Notes under the pieces: model-generated
The model's database searches: none
Seen by the model: only the letters and a program-made list of their open reading frames with translations
What the model was told of the DNA's origin: nothing
Made by a program: the position numbers and the translations under genes
Shown: positions 11,248 through 23,030 of the stretch, piece by piece
How positions within the stretch are numbered: the first letter of the stretch is position 1
Layout of the letters: each line of letters opens with the position of its first letter
NCBI GenBank assembly: GCA_013180625.2
Contig: SNVD02004916.1
Location: 1-64,000 of the forward strand
DNA from: Boswellia sacra
Taxonomy: Eukaryota; Streptophyta; Magnoliopsida; Sapindales; Burseraceae
Length of the DNA stretch: 64,000 bases
Reading direction: 5' to 3'

Positions 11248-13448
11248 GTAATATTTATTTTAGTGAAGAAATTACTCACTAGAAGGCACCAAAAATATAT
11301 AATATAGAATATAATTACAATATAAATTTATAGAAAAAGAAATAAATTTATTGTCCATTTGGATTTTATTGAATTTTAATCTTTTAATAACATCTAAAAT
11401 GTCAATTGGTTAATTAAAAGCTAGGAAAAGAAAAGAGACTATGGAGAAAGCTAAATGAATAATGATTTTCATTAAAATCTAAATTAAAATCTATAGAGTG
11501 TATTTTAAATTAGAATTTAATGTAAGAATTTGCGAAACCTAAATAACTTGAGGATTACAAAATGAAACAAAATAGTAAAACCAAAATAAAAGATAAACTC
11601 ATAAAATATAAGTTAAATTTGTAAAGTTGAAACTTGAAAAGGTGATACATAAGACTATAGGAATTAAAATTTTTGAAGAGGGACAAATTAATAATTCTAT
11701 TGAAAGACATAGGAAAATGCAATTTTTCGAAGTTCAAGGGGTACATGCCCCTAGGTCCCTAAATATATTAAAAATCCCATTGCAGATGGCATTATTAATA
11801 ATAAGAAAAATTTTAATCATAGAATTATAATAACTTTAAATTTATTGATTTGTATAATGGAAAAGATAAATTGAAGGATATTTTAATATTTTACTAATAG
11901 GTTTTCTTAAATATGTTTGTATTTGTCGACAAAACTAACTTTTGAGTTATTATGTTCGTCAGTTTGTGTCTGAAGCAATCCCTAAAGATCTAACTTAAGG
12001 ATTTAATTGAGTTCTTGTGCATTATTTCTGATAAAAACTCAATACCACTAGGATTCAAAAACCATAACAATTGATATTTGGAGGCTCCTTCTCTTCCTTG
12101 TTTGATGTTTCAGAACCAGGGGAAAAGGTCATGAAATACCTTGACATCTAAAAGTAGGCCCTAGATTGATACATGAATTACTTCAACACCAAGCCCTTTT
12201 GAATATACTTTTGGAGTCTGCCTGAAAAGTGTTATCTAATTGAGATATTTATCCGTACTTATAAACCTATGATCCTCCCCACTTCTAGCCAATGTGGGAT
12301 TTTGACCACACACCAAATATCTTTTTTTCTCCTTCACAAATCAAATTCTTTTTCCAGGCTGCAAGAAATTGAAATCCCGGGATTTTAGTTAACATGCTAA
12401 AATATAGAATTACATTATAAGTCCAAGTATGAAAAAAATATATTGATAGACTAATATATTACGTTATGAAAATTAATCAAATATAAACTCTGATAACTAA
12501 TGATTTATGAAAATTAACTGTTACATTTATGATTTATATTATAATTAATTTTATTTATTTCTTTGTTATTCATTATCTCACTTTTAAGCAAAACTTAACT
12601 TTTTTATATTTAAACTTTGTTTTTGCATTCCTCAAATTTTTGGTTACAAAACGCATTGCCTTTTAATTTTTATTTTAATCATGTATTGCTTTTTTTCAAT
12701 ATATAGTATATATATAATTTTTAATGAAAATTGGAGAAGTTGCAATGAATTCTTTATTAAGCTATATTTTAATTAGGACAACAAGAGTTGCAAATTTAAA
12801 ACTTTAGTTTTCTTTCAACATTTTTGATATATGTTATTTAGGTAAAATATTTTTTTTATTTTTATGTTCTTGCTATATACTTTTATTACTTTGATTAAAA
12901 GAATTTCTATCATACCATATAAGGATGTATTTCTGTGTTGGATGGCCCAAGCCCCTTCAAACTCAAACATAAGCCCACCCTTGGCAATAGGCCTTTCTTT
13001 ATTCTCTTAAAGCAAGGATTTATGTATGAGCAGTGCTTTTAGCCTCCACTTTTGGTCTCAATCAGCCCTATTTTTTATATAATTAAGGATGAATTCGTAA
13101 TTTTAGAATTTATATTTAGTTTGAAACTAGATTAGCAAAGAGATTTAATAAATTTCAAGATAGATTAGGAATTTAGGTTAGTAGTCGTATATTTGGTTAA
13201 CTTCAACTTAATTTTATTAGCATCTTCCTCTTTTATCAAATAAGGTTTTTTTACTAACTGATATTAAAACCCTAAAGTATATCACACAAATTGTGTTAAT
13301 GGTTGACTGTAAGAGTTCAATGACCAATGGGCGATAGGGATGCATTAGTTTTTATGGCAGTTGTCCATGGAGATAAATGACTGCGCTATGCCTCTAAAAA
13401 TAATGGTGACAAACAATTTTTATCTATAAAAGGTGACCAATAGGCATT
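11248..13448. other. AT-rich intergenic DNA, no gene seen
   Basis: No coding frame with recognisable motifs. Around 12220-12310 there is a short LTR-like tail (ATCCTCCCCACTTCTAGCC then AATGTGGGAT) related to sequence at 37620-37690. The rest is featureless AT-rich sequence. Confidence 0.5.
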
Positions 13449-13479
13449 GAAGAAGAAGAAGAAGAAGAAGAAGAAGAAA
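13449..13479. repeat. (GAA)n microsatellite
   Basis: About ten uninterrupted GAA units. Confidence 0.95.
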
Positions 13480-14689
13480 GAAGTGGGGAGGGGAGAGAAA
13501 GGCAAGAGACAACCACATCTATGGAAAAGAGTTGTTTTTGGTCAAAAGAGAAAGTAAATCCTAGATGCACATACCTTATTTATTGTGAGCAATTGCTCCA
13601 AAATTTACTATAACCTTTAGTTCTAATTTTATTCTTTTAAAGTAAAGCTACACTTATAACTCATCTAACCGACATTTTTATAACCTGAATTGGCTAAATA
13701 TCGGACGTTAAATATATGATATGGTAATTATCTATCTACTAATATTTTGCCACCTCAAGTTGTAAAAATAAACTGGCTATAAATGCATTGCAAGTAAGGT
13801 GTCCACAGGTAGGGTTGGGTCAAGTATGCACTTACCTGAACACACCTGACAACTGTCGGGTACTTTTTGAAGTCACCCGACCACACCTAATGAAACAAGT
13901 AAACCTGATGGTGATTGACCATGATCAGGCCAGGGTGTGTGAAGTTGGGTTGGAAATTGTGTTTTCATTTGTGGAATGAAATTGGTTGTGAAACTGGTAA
14001 ATAGCACGGAAGGAAGATGATGATATATTGAGATTGTTAGGAATTATTTGGAAATTTGATTTTATATCAATTAGAACTAAGAAACTGAAAAGGGCTTTGA
14101 ACTCAAGCCTTATTCTGTATATTTCCATCGATACTACTTATAAATCCAGTTTTGCAATAAATGCTTGATACTTCTTGAACGTTGGAAACTATCTTCTGTT
14201 ACATCATCAATTGCTTATGATTCTCATGAATGAAATCAACTCGTGATGGGCTTAAATTCTTATTGCTAGCTGAGGCTCAAAAAATATATTCATTTGCCAT
14301 GCCGTTCGAGCCAAATATAGAGTCTTTTCCACTGTAAGTTAAAGTATAGTTGCTTGCCATTTGTTCTCACCCAACATGAAATTTAAAACATAAAAAATGC
14401 ATGTTAACTCTATAACAATTTTAGTAAAAAATCAAAGATCAGACATGAAAGATGGGAGAAAAGGGAATAGGGAGTACCAGGAACAGAATGAGATTTGAGA
14501 GTAAAAGTGAACAAAAGCCGTGAAGGCTAGCGGATAGGGGAGAGATGAGAGAAGTGGGACAGTAGGAGAAGGACAACCTGAAAACTGTGAGACAATGAAG
14601 GCATGATTGTTAGACGGTGAGAGTCACTGAAAGGAGAGTGAAATTGTGACTCACGAGTATGAGATAGTGAGGGTCATAGACTGAAAGAA
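13480..14689. other. Intergenic DNA, no gene seen
   Basis: No supported gene. Bases 13795-13880 (CAGGTAGGGTTGGGTCAAG and following CCCGACC-like runs) look like a scrap of a hAT-type MITE, but no termini can be defined. Confidence 0.4.
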
Positions 14690-15472
14690 AGGAGACTCAG
14701 GAGAGTGAATGTTGCCTCCTGTTGTTGGTGCCTAGGGGATTGAAGAGAGTGAAGCCATGAGGGTGAGTCATTGTGACTATGTGAGAATGAAACTGTAAGA
14801 GAGAAGGACAAAGTGAATTTGGTGATGTGAGAGAAGAGTGAGCGACGGTGAGGTGAGGTGAGGTGAGTGAAGCTAAGTTGAAATAATAGAGTTAAGGCAA
14901 AAAAAAAAAAAAATAGAGATTTAGATTTATAATACATATGTTGATTCCGTGAGGCGTTGTTCAAGGGTTTCAGTCGATCTAATGCTATCGGATGTTATTC
15001 TAAATATACCTTTTCAAATCACCTCAGACACGCAAAAATCACACTATCACTCGACCCCACCCAACCTAATCCCAAAGGATTGATCGAGTTGCATCGATTA
15101 TACAAATAGCATGTACAACTCTAGTTGTAATTAATATAATATTACGCATCCTTTTAATGCAGGCTAATGAGATAATAGGTGAGAGCGAAATAGTATTACT
15201 CCTACTACATGTATTATCCTACATGAAACTCCCTCTTCCAAGATGACTAAATTAGGATATTCTACTCCTATTCGAATTCTTGCTAGGAAATTTTTATTAA
15301 GTTCCAGGCTTTCTTTTCTTTTAAATAAAATTAACCTCTGCCGAGAAAATTCATTTACTGGTCGACAACTGTCTTCTTTCCAAATTGATATTATCGTATT
15401 TCTTTCTTGCTTGCTGAATCGTTGTTTCCTTTTCTTCTTAATTTCTACTTGTAACGCACGGTCACTTTCATT
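14690..15472. repeat. Inverted-repeat arm C (left copy)
   Basis: This arm is the reverse complement of about 21060-21850. Corresponding landmarks are a poly-A/poly-T run (14900 and 21610), CCCAAAGGATTGATCGAGTTG against its complement near 21430, and AAACTCCCTCTTCCAAGATG at 15227 against its complement near 21290. The arms are about 5.6 kb apart. A short open frame here (15243-15548) has no counterpart of conserved quality and is not a gene. Confidence 0.8.
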
Positions 15473-18400
15473 TGGCTCTATATGTATATATATAGGACCC
15501 CTGAATAGTGAAGAAGCTTTTGAAAAAAACTGCTTGATTCATGAGTGAAAAAAATTTAGGAAATTGAAATTTATTAGAAATTTAATTTTGTAATTTATGG
15601 ATTAATGAGCCATTTGAATTTAAGTTTTATAACTTATGGATGAACGAACCGTTGCAAATTTAATTTTGTAACTTATAGATTATCGAGTCATTAATTAACA
15701 ATTACAAATTAAAATTTGAGCCATTACAATAGTTACAAATTAAATTTTGAGTAGCTATAAATTGTAATCCTTTATAAATAGAGGTTATCCAATCTTCCAA
15801 AAAATAGAGAAGTAGGAAAGACAACTTCCTTCTTCTTTTTCTCTCTCTAGATCTATTAGGATTTCTATTCAAAGTCATAGAATTTTTGCACTTCTATTTG
15901 TTTAGTGTGATATACATTTATATGTATTATCCTATGTAAAATTAGTTTAGTTTAACACAGGCCTAGAGAAAAAAGAGAGAGAGCCACGGTGTTTTGATAG
16001 AGATGATGGATTATTGGATTCCCCCCCCACCACCCCCATAGTGCCACCCACCCCCTCAGCCCCCGCACCAACTACCACCACACTCCCCCTCCCAAATTTA
16101 AACCATTAAAATTAGGAGATGGGGGCCATTTAGATGGAAAATGGGGTGCTAATAACATCATTGATTAAGTTATTAGCATTGGATCACTCCATTAATGTCC
16201 AATATGGAACTATTGACCAAATACTAACAAAAGTGTTCCCCTTTAAATACATTCAAAATAAAAACTAGGTGAATTTTGCAATACAAAACATCTTTAATTA
16301 TATATCCAATCTTGGGTATCTATATTAAACGATTTAGTTGTCCCATAACACTTTTCTTTATAGAAAAGACACAAACAATTGTAATAAATCAAAAAATAAA
16401 ATTATTAAATTACCTTGCAAATAGATTTAATAACTAAAATTATTTTAAATATATGTTACTTGAGGTTGTCGAATAAAAATTTTGTATAGTGTATGACAAC
16501 AAATTATAGCTTCTACCACATGAGTGTCTTGTGGTTGGATTATATCTACAACCTAGTTTATTTACCATGAATATTTGCTGGTAATACAAAATAACCAATT
16601 CGCATGTAAGTAGTCGAAGTTGGTATATTTACCACGCGTAATAATAAAAAAGTTAATATTTATATTATTCGCAACATCCTTTAATTGGCACATGGTTGAT
16701 ATGAATAAAATATCATGTCATTTCCAGTTAGTAGTTTATTTTATCGAAGCACATGTATTACTAGTGGTAAAAAGTGATTAATTTAATGGAGGGATTTTTT
16801 TTTTTTTCACTTTGGCACTAAATAATTAAAGAATATGAAAGATTGTTTTTCTTATCAGATTTAGTTGTCAATGCTTTTTCTTTCTTTCATGATCTCTTCA
16901 CTTCTATCGTTTTTCAATATTTTCATAGAGCTTATCAACTCTTTAGTTTACCAATGCTTTAACAGGTAAAGAATAGATCATTCTAACTTTTGCTTTAATA
17001 TTTAGAACGATATTTTATAAGTTTCTTTTTTATGTTATAAAAGCAGTTACTAATCTTCTTCTTCCCTTTCTTTTTTTTTTTTCTTTTTCTCATATTCAAG
17101 TTAGATCAACATATCCGAAGTTTTATAAATGGAGCAAAAAGGAAGAAAGTTAAGAAGTTCTCAATATTCGTGTGGATTCTCTTAGTTTCCAATTATTGTT
17201 TTAGTTATACTTAGCATCTAATTTCTTCTTCACATGTCACTCTCATGCTAATTTTTTGCTTTATTTTGTTCAAGGACTTGACTTAGATTAACTGCATTTA
17301 GTATAAGTTCAAGACACATTAGGCCTTGAACCATATTTCAGCTTGTGATCAATCCATATATGCCGATAGAAAATAGATAGGTACATGCTCAAGCATAATT
17401 GACCAACTCTATACCAATTTCAATTCATTTCAATATGAAATACTTATAATATAATTCGAATAAAACAAATACTGAACAAAAGAATCTATTATAAATCGAG
17501 TAGAACGAATATTGAAATTTTGATTTTATACATCAAATAGTATTCAAAAAGAATTGCAAGGAAATGGATATATTAACACATAAAAAAAGTAAAAATTGAA
17601 ATCCTTTAGATTATTCTTTAAAATTTTTGAAAGATTATGTAAATTTAAATTATCTAACTAATTGTTACATTATAAAAATAAATACACATCAGCCATGTGC
17701 TAAGAGGTGGATGAAGATAATTTTATCACTGTATCAATGCATCTGGTTAATAGGATAAATCAATAACTTAGTTTTTTCTTTTGTACCACTTCTTTTTTGT
17801 AAGTGATTGCAAATAAAAACTTTCAACCACTTCTTGATTGACCACAGAAAAAAGATAGGTTGTAGATATAATTCTACCACAAGACATTCATATAGTATAA
17901 GCTATAATTTGTTGTGGTACACTATAAAAAATTTTAATTCGACAACCTCAAGTAACATATATTTAAAATAATTTTAGTTATTAAATCTATTCAAAAGGTA
18001 ATTTAATAATTTTATTTTTTATTTATTACAATTGTTTGTGTCTTTTCTATGAATAAAAGTGTTATGGGACAACTAAATGGTTTAATATAGATACCCAAGA
18101 TTGAATATATAATTAAAGAGGTTTTGTATTGCAAAATTCACCTAGCCTTTATTTTGGATGTAATTAAAGGGGAAAACTTTTGTTAGTAATTGGTCAATAG
18201 TTCTGTATTGGACATTAGTGGAATGATCCAATGCTAATAACTCAATGAATGATATTATTAGCACCCATTTTCCATTTAAATGGCCCTCATCTCTTAATTT
18301 GAATGGTCAATTTGTTTGGGGGGAGGGGCGGTGCGAAAAATTCAATAATCCATCATCGCTATCAAAACACCATGGCTCTCTCTCTTTTTTCTCTAGGCCT

Positions 18401-18871
18401 GTGTTAAAGTAAACTAATTTTACATAGGATAATACATATAAATGTTTATCACACTAAACAATTAGAAGTGCAACAATTCTATGACTTTGAATAGAGATCC
18501 TAATAGATCTAGAGAGAGAAAAAGAAGAAGAAAATTGTTTTTCCTACTTCTCTATTTTTTTGAAAGATTAGATAACCTCTATTTATAGAGGATTGCAATT
18601 TATAACCACTCAAAATTTAATTTGTAACTATTGTAATGGCTTAAAATTTAATTTGTAATTGTTAATTAATGACTCAATCATCTACAAGTTACAAAGTTAA
18701 ATTTGCAATGGTTCATTCATCCATAAGTTATAAAACTTAAATTGAAATGGTTCATTAATCCGTAAATTACAAAATTAAATTTCTAATAAATTTCAATCCA
18801 ATAAATTTTTTATTCACTCATGAATCAAGTAGTGTTTTCAAAAGCTTCTTCACTCTATATATAGCCAAATA
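15472..18871. mobile_element. Foldback-like unit: about 1-kb inverted arms (B) around block A'
   Basis: Bases 15472-16555 and 17870-18871 are inverted copies of each other. For example, CTAGGTGAATTTTGCAATAC at 16266 pairs with 18120-18145, and GATTCATGAGTGAA at 15537 pairs with 18815-18830. Between them lies A' (16560-17870), the reverse complement of the 4.2-8.2 kb block. Long terminal inverted repeats around an unrelated core resemble non-autonomous Mutator-like or foldback transposons. No transposase or clear target duplication is visible, so an inverted segmental duplication is equally possible. Confidence 0.6.
18855..18864 (+). promoter_or_regulatory. TATA box of the small cysteine-rich peptide gene
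   Basis: CTATATATAG lies 93 bases upstream of the ATG at 18957, a normal plant TATA-to-start distance. It is inside the last bases of inverted arm B', so the repeat seems to supply the core promoter. The mirrored position in the left arm (near 15478-15495) is also TATA-like. Confidence 0.55.
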
Positions 18872-18956
18872 TGTTATAATCATCTTCCATGATCCAACTC
18901 TTGTATAAATTTGAGACAAAAGAAAGAGAGTAAAAGGGAGAGAAAAAGTTTCTGAC

Positions 18957-19163
18957 ATGGCTAGAAATGGTAGGGTGATGCTTGTTATGACAACCATGAT
19001 ATTACTCATCATGGTTATGGGCATGGCAGTCGTTGCTAAGCCGAAATGTTGGGATTGTGCAAGTTTTTGCGATCAAGTGTGCTTTCAAACTCCAACTTCG
19101 AATTGCATAGATCCTTGTTTAGTTTATTGGGGATTCAATTGTAAAGAAGATCTAAAATCCTAA
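18957..19163 (+). CDS. Small secreted cysteine-rich peptide, 68 aa
   Basis: Residues 1-28 form a strong signal peptide with a methionine-rich hydrophobic core and an AVVAKP-like cleavage region. The predicted mature part is about 40 residues and contains seven cysteines, spaced C-x2-C-x3-C-x3-C-x7-C-x3-C-x7-C. The CxxxC...CxxxC arrangement recalls thionin-like and hairpinin-like plant defence or signalling peptides, but I cannot assign a family. The ATG lies in GACATGGC, a reasonable context, a TATA box lies 93 bases upstream, and the frame ends in TAA. It is the only complete-looking host reading frame in the left half. It starts just outside inverted arm B'. Function is unknown. Confidence 0.65.
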   Translation: MARNGRVMLVMTTMILLIMVMGMAVVAKPKCWDCASFCDQVCFQTPTSNCIDPCLVYWGFNCKEDLKS

Positions 19164-20339
19164 GCTGCTTTCCAAATTCCACCTGCTTAATTCAGTATGA
19201 AAATATCTTAAATTCTTTTACGTTTATTTATTTATTACTTAGTTAATTTTTCCTTTTAGAAAAATAAAGCGGTTTCTTACATCTTCATGTTGGTTCTTTT
19301 ATGTGGTTATACCTTCCAAGTTTCAAGGCATAGTAGAAAAGAGAACGGTGAACTCTAAGTTGAAATGATTATTGGGTGATCATAAAAGAATAATATTTTT
19401 TAGTTTTCGTTTCATTTTTCTGCTCCTTTAACTGGTAAAGAGTTTTTACTAAAAACTAAAAAAAAATGTTTTTTATAAAATATGTTTGTAATTAAGTTCA
19501 ACAAAATAGGATTAATGCTTAGGATAATTATGTCAATGTGAAAATTAATTATATGAATTCTATCTCATTCTATCTTGTGAACATGAGATAAATAGAACCT
19601 TGTTTTAATTTCTCATTACTGAATTGTCTCAATTTCCAATTATATTTGCAGATACTAACACGTTGAAAGATTGTGTGACATCCTAAAAGAATAATGCAGG
19701 AAGAAAGAATAACTAGTTATCTCATAATAAAATGTTTTCTCGTTATCCTTTTTTATCGTTCATGTATCATCTCAATAAAAATTGCACTTTTCGTGTGTAA
19801 TGTACAATTCCTTTACCGATTTAATAATATTAGTTGCAAATGCTAGGCTTTGTCATTCCCTTTGGGCTTGACCAATTGTCTTGTTTTCCCTTTTATTAAT
19901 TAATTAGTGATTTAAATATCTGGTACTTTTTTAATTAACCAATTAATTGTACATTTGTTCAAGTAATGTTTTAATCATGTGCTTGTCAGTTATGCAAATT
20001 ATTATATGTTAAAGGACATAATTTTCATTTAAGCATTCAATTAATCTAAAGGTAAAGGGTAGTATGGAAAGTCTCTAGCATTACTTAAATACTAAATCTC
20101 AATAGAGAGAAATTATTATATAATATTTTTGAGTTATTGATTTAAAAAGTAAACTAAAACAAAATATTTACTATATACTATAACTAAATTAATTAATTCA
20201 TACCTGATATTGAAAATGTGGGTTACAAACTTACTGGGAAGAATATGAAAATTTAGATGTCAAAGTTCATCTCAAATTGAAAATTTGATCAAATTTCATA
20301 TATAGTTAAGCTTTACTGGACACGTTAGTTACTATTCTT
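19164..20339. other. AT-rich 3' flank of the peptide gene, no further gene seen
   Basis: Several AATAAA-like signals occur soon after the stop (for example near 19261). No other coding frame or recognised repeat boundary is visible. Confidence 0.5.
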
Positions 20340-20430
20340 GCGTGTATAATGAATACTTTTACACCAAGTTCTTTAAGTTGCCAATAGGTGAAACCGATTG
20401 ACGGTTAAAACTTTGGCAATTTAATTTTAT
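20340..20430 (-). repeat. Short inverted piece of block A
   Basis: Reverse complement of about 8690-8770, including the matching segment GCCAATAGGTGAAACCGATT against 8715-8740. It sits directly before a third copy of arm B. Confidence 0.7.
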
Positions 20431-20441
20431 AAGTAATAGGA

Positions 20442-20443
<2 letters not shown>

Positions 20444-20473
<30 letters not shown>
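20444..20473. repeat. (AC)n microsatellite
   Basis: About 15 uninterrupted AC units. Confidence 0.95.
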
Positions 20474-20474
<1 letters not shown>

Positions 20475-20489
20475 GTGAATTTTTTCGGC

Positions 20490-20990
20490 ACACTCAGGTA
20501 ACATTTTATTATTTTAGTTATTAAATGTATTCACATAGTAATTTAATGGTTTTATTTTTTTATTTATTACAGCCGTTTGTGTTTTTTTCTGTAAAGAGAA
20601 TTGAAGTGTTATGTACAAAGAAAAAATTTATGGGATAACTACATGTTTAATATAGATACCTGATAAGGCTAAATATATAATTAAAGAGGTTTTGTCCCAC
20701 ACTATTCACCTAGCTTTGATTTTTTGGTCTGTTTAAAGAGGGACAGTTTTGTTAGAAATTGGTCTATAGTTCAATATTGTACCATTAGTTGAATGACCCA
20801 ATGCTAATAACTTAACGAGTGGTGATATTAGCACCCACCATTTTCCATCTAAACGGCCCTTATCTCTTAATTTGTTGGGGTTAAAATTTGGAAAAATAAA
20901 AAAATCTAATTATCCATCATCTCTATAGAAAGATCATGGCTCTCTCCCCTTTTTTCCTCCACGTCTGGAATTATATTAAACCAATTTTCT
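20490..20990 (+). repeat. Third copy of arm B
   Basis: Collinear with 17930-18420: shared landmarks include TTTAATATAGATACC, ATTAAAGAGGTTTTGT, TTCACCTAGC and CATCATCTCTAT...CATGGCTCTCTC. It is more diverged than the two arms of the 15.5-18.9 kb unit are from each other. Confidence 0.75.
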
Positions 20991-21059
20991 AGAAAGAGTA
21001 GTAATCTAATGACAATCACTCATGAGTCTTTGTGAAATTTTGTTTTCACATGTCATAAA

Positions 21060-21850
21060 CGAAACTGACCATGCATTATAAGTAGAAATTAAAAGGAAAA
21101 GGAAACAACGATTCAGTGAGCAAGAAAGAAATATGATAATATCAATTTGGAAAGAAGATAGTTGTCGACTAGTAAATGAATTTTGTTAGCAGAGGTTAAT
21201 TTTATTTAAAAGAAAAGAAAGCCTAGAACTCAATAAGAATTTCCCAGCAAGAATTCGAATAGGAATATAATCCTCTAATTTAGTCATCTTGGAAGAGGGA
21301 GTTTCATGTAGGATAATATACATAGTAAGAGTAATGCTATTTGGCTCTCACCTATTATCTCATTAGCCTGCATTAAAAAGATGAGTAATATTGTATTAAT
21401 TACAACTACGGTTGTACATGCTATTTGCATAAACGATGCAACTCAATCAATCCTTTGGGATTAGGTCGGGTGGGGTCGATTGATGGTGTGATTTTTGGGT
21501 GTCTTAGGTGATATGGAAAAATATATTTAGAAAAACATCCGATAGCATCAGATCGATTGAAAACCCATGAGCAACATCTGACCGAATCAAAATCTATTAT
21601 ATAAATCTAAATCCCTATTTTTTTTTTTTTTTTGCCTTAACTTTATTCTTTCAACTTAGCTTCACTCACCGCGCCGCCGCTCACTCTTCTCTCACGTCTC
21701 CAAATTCACTTTGTCCTCCTCTCTTATAGTCTCATTCTCACATAGTCATAATGACTCACCCTTATGACTTCACTCTCCTTAATCCCCTAGGTACCAGCAG
21801 CAGAAGGCAATATTCCCTCTCCACCAACACTATTACCACCGTCATTGTAG
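21060..21850. repeat. Inverted-repeat arm C (right copy)
   Basis: Partner of 14690-15472 (see that entry). Together with the B copies it makes the whole 14.7-21.9 kb stretch broadly palindromic around the peptide gene region. Confidence 0.8.
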
Positions 21851-22709
21851 CAAATTGTTATTTTTATAATTATATAATTATAATATTTAACATGCTTATG
21901 ATTTGAACATGTGAAATGGTAATCCACATGTATATCAAAAACTTGATTTAGGCAAGTAGCATACTAAAGAATTTTAATCCATATCAAACAATATCGCATA
22001 ATAAAAGATAACCACTCATGGATTACCAATAATTTTCTTTTCTAGTGGTATTTATTTATAAGTTTGAGTAATGATTTAGAGAGTAGAAGAAGATTTTGCA
22101 ATTAATGGGTGAAAAAGTTAATGGACAGTTAAATATGTAAATGCATGTGATCTTTTTATTTTATAGAGGTTTTCAATTTCTTCTTTATAATTCTTTATGA
22201 ATCAAAGTAATGTTATAATTAGAAATTATTTATGTAATTTTCCTTTCATGTAAATTGATGTAACACTACGATATAATTAATCTCGATAGAGTAAAGTTGT
22301 TATTTTTATTCAGAAAATAATAAAGAAATCAATATTTTAAATACCAAATTAAATGATCAAACCATATACATATTACCCATTGAACCAAAGGAAAGAATCA
22401 AAACTAATATTGAATCTTGAATGAAATCTTAACTCCCATAAAAAATAGTTAAAATATGATCAAAATGAAGTTCATTGATCTCATGTATACTCAAATACAT
22501 TCTTAATTATAGAATAGAGTTTGATTACCACTAATGACCCAAAGCTCTGCCACTCAACCTGAACTCTGCAGCTGTTTCAAACCAATTCATTGAGATCCCT
22601 GGCCATCAAACTTACCCTTTGGCTTACGATTGATCCTCGGAAAAGTTTGTCAAGATCATCTACAGAACACTAATAATGCTAGCAATCCCCTCACACAGTA
22701 ACACTATCC
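21851..22709. other. AT-rich spacer, no gene seen
   Basis: No supported gene. Around 22545-22640 a segment resembles the region 25080-25190 (CTCTGCAGCTG, GAGATCCCTGG), suggesting an older, more diverged piece of block Z. Confidence 0.4.
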
Positions 22710-22789
22710 CAATCTCAACATTTTTTATATGATTTTATGGTTACTATATTCTTTAAAATACTTACAATAACAAACATTAATTAGAAAAT

Positions 22790-23030
22790 AAACAAGAACA
22801 AAGAACGCAAGAGTTGTCCAAGGTATGAGAGCACTACATGTGGCCTTTCTATTTATTAAAAATATTTTGATTTGTAAACAGTATGCAAGACCACTTCATT
22901 GGTTGGTGAACTTGAGCCTTGAGATTTAATTAGAGAAAAATCAAAGTTTTGGAGAGAAAGACCTTGGAAGCTGTGTATCTGTGCCGTGTTAAATAAGGTT
23001 AGAAGTCAATTTGTTTATTTATAAATTATT
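22790..23030 (-). repeat. Copy of the invertase promoter/first-exon start (inverted)
   Basis: On the minus strand this segment matches 53290-53530 of the invertase gene: CTTCCAAGGTCTTTCTCTCC, AAACTTTGATTTTTCTCTAA, TTCACCAACCAATGAAGTGG, GGCCACATGTAGTGCT and the region equivalent to the ATGGCC start, which here reads TTGGAC. The start codon is therefore lost. It is a 5'-gene fragment and not an exon in use. Confidence 0.7.

Noticed and set aside
14674..15548. Frames of 96 and 101 codons in the C inverted arm
   Set aside because: Low-complexity serine/phenylalanine-rich translations; no equivalent frame is kept in the partner arm at 21060-21850.
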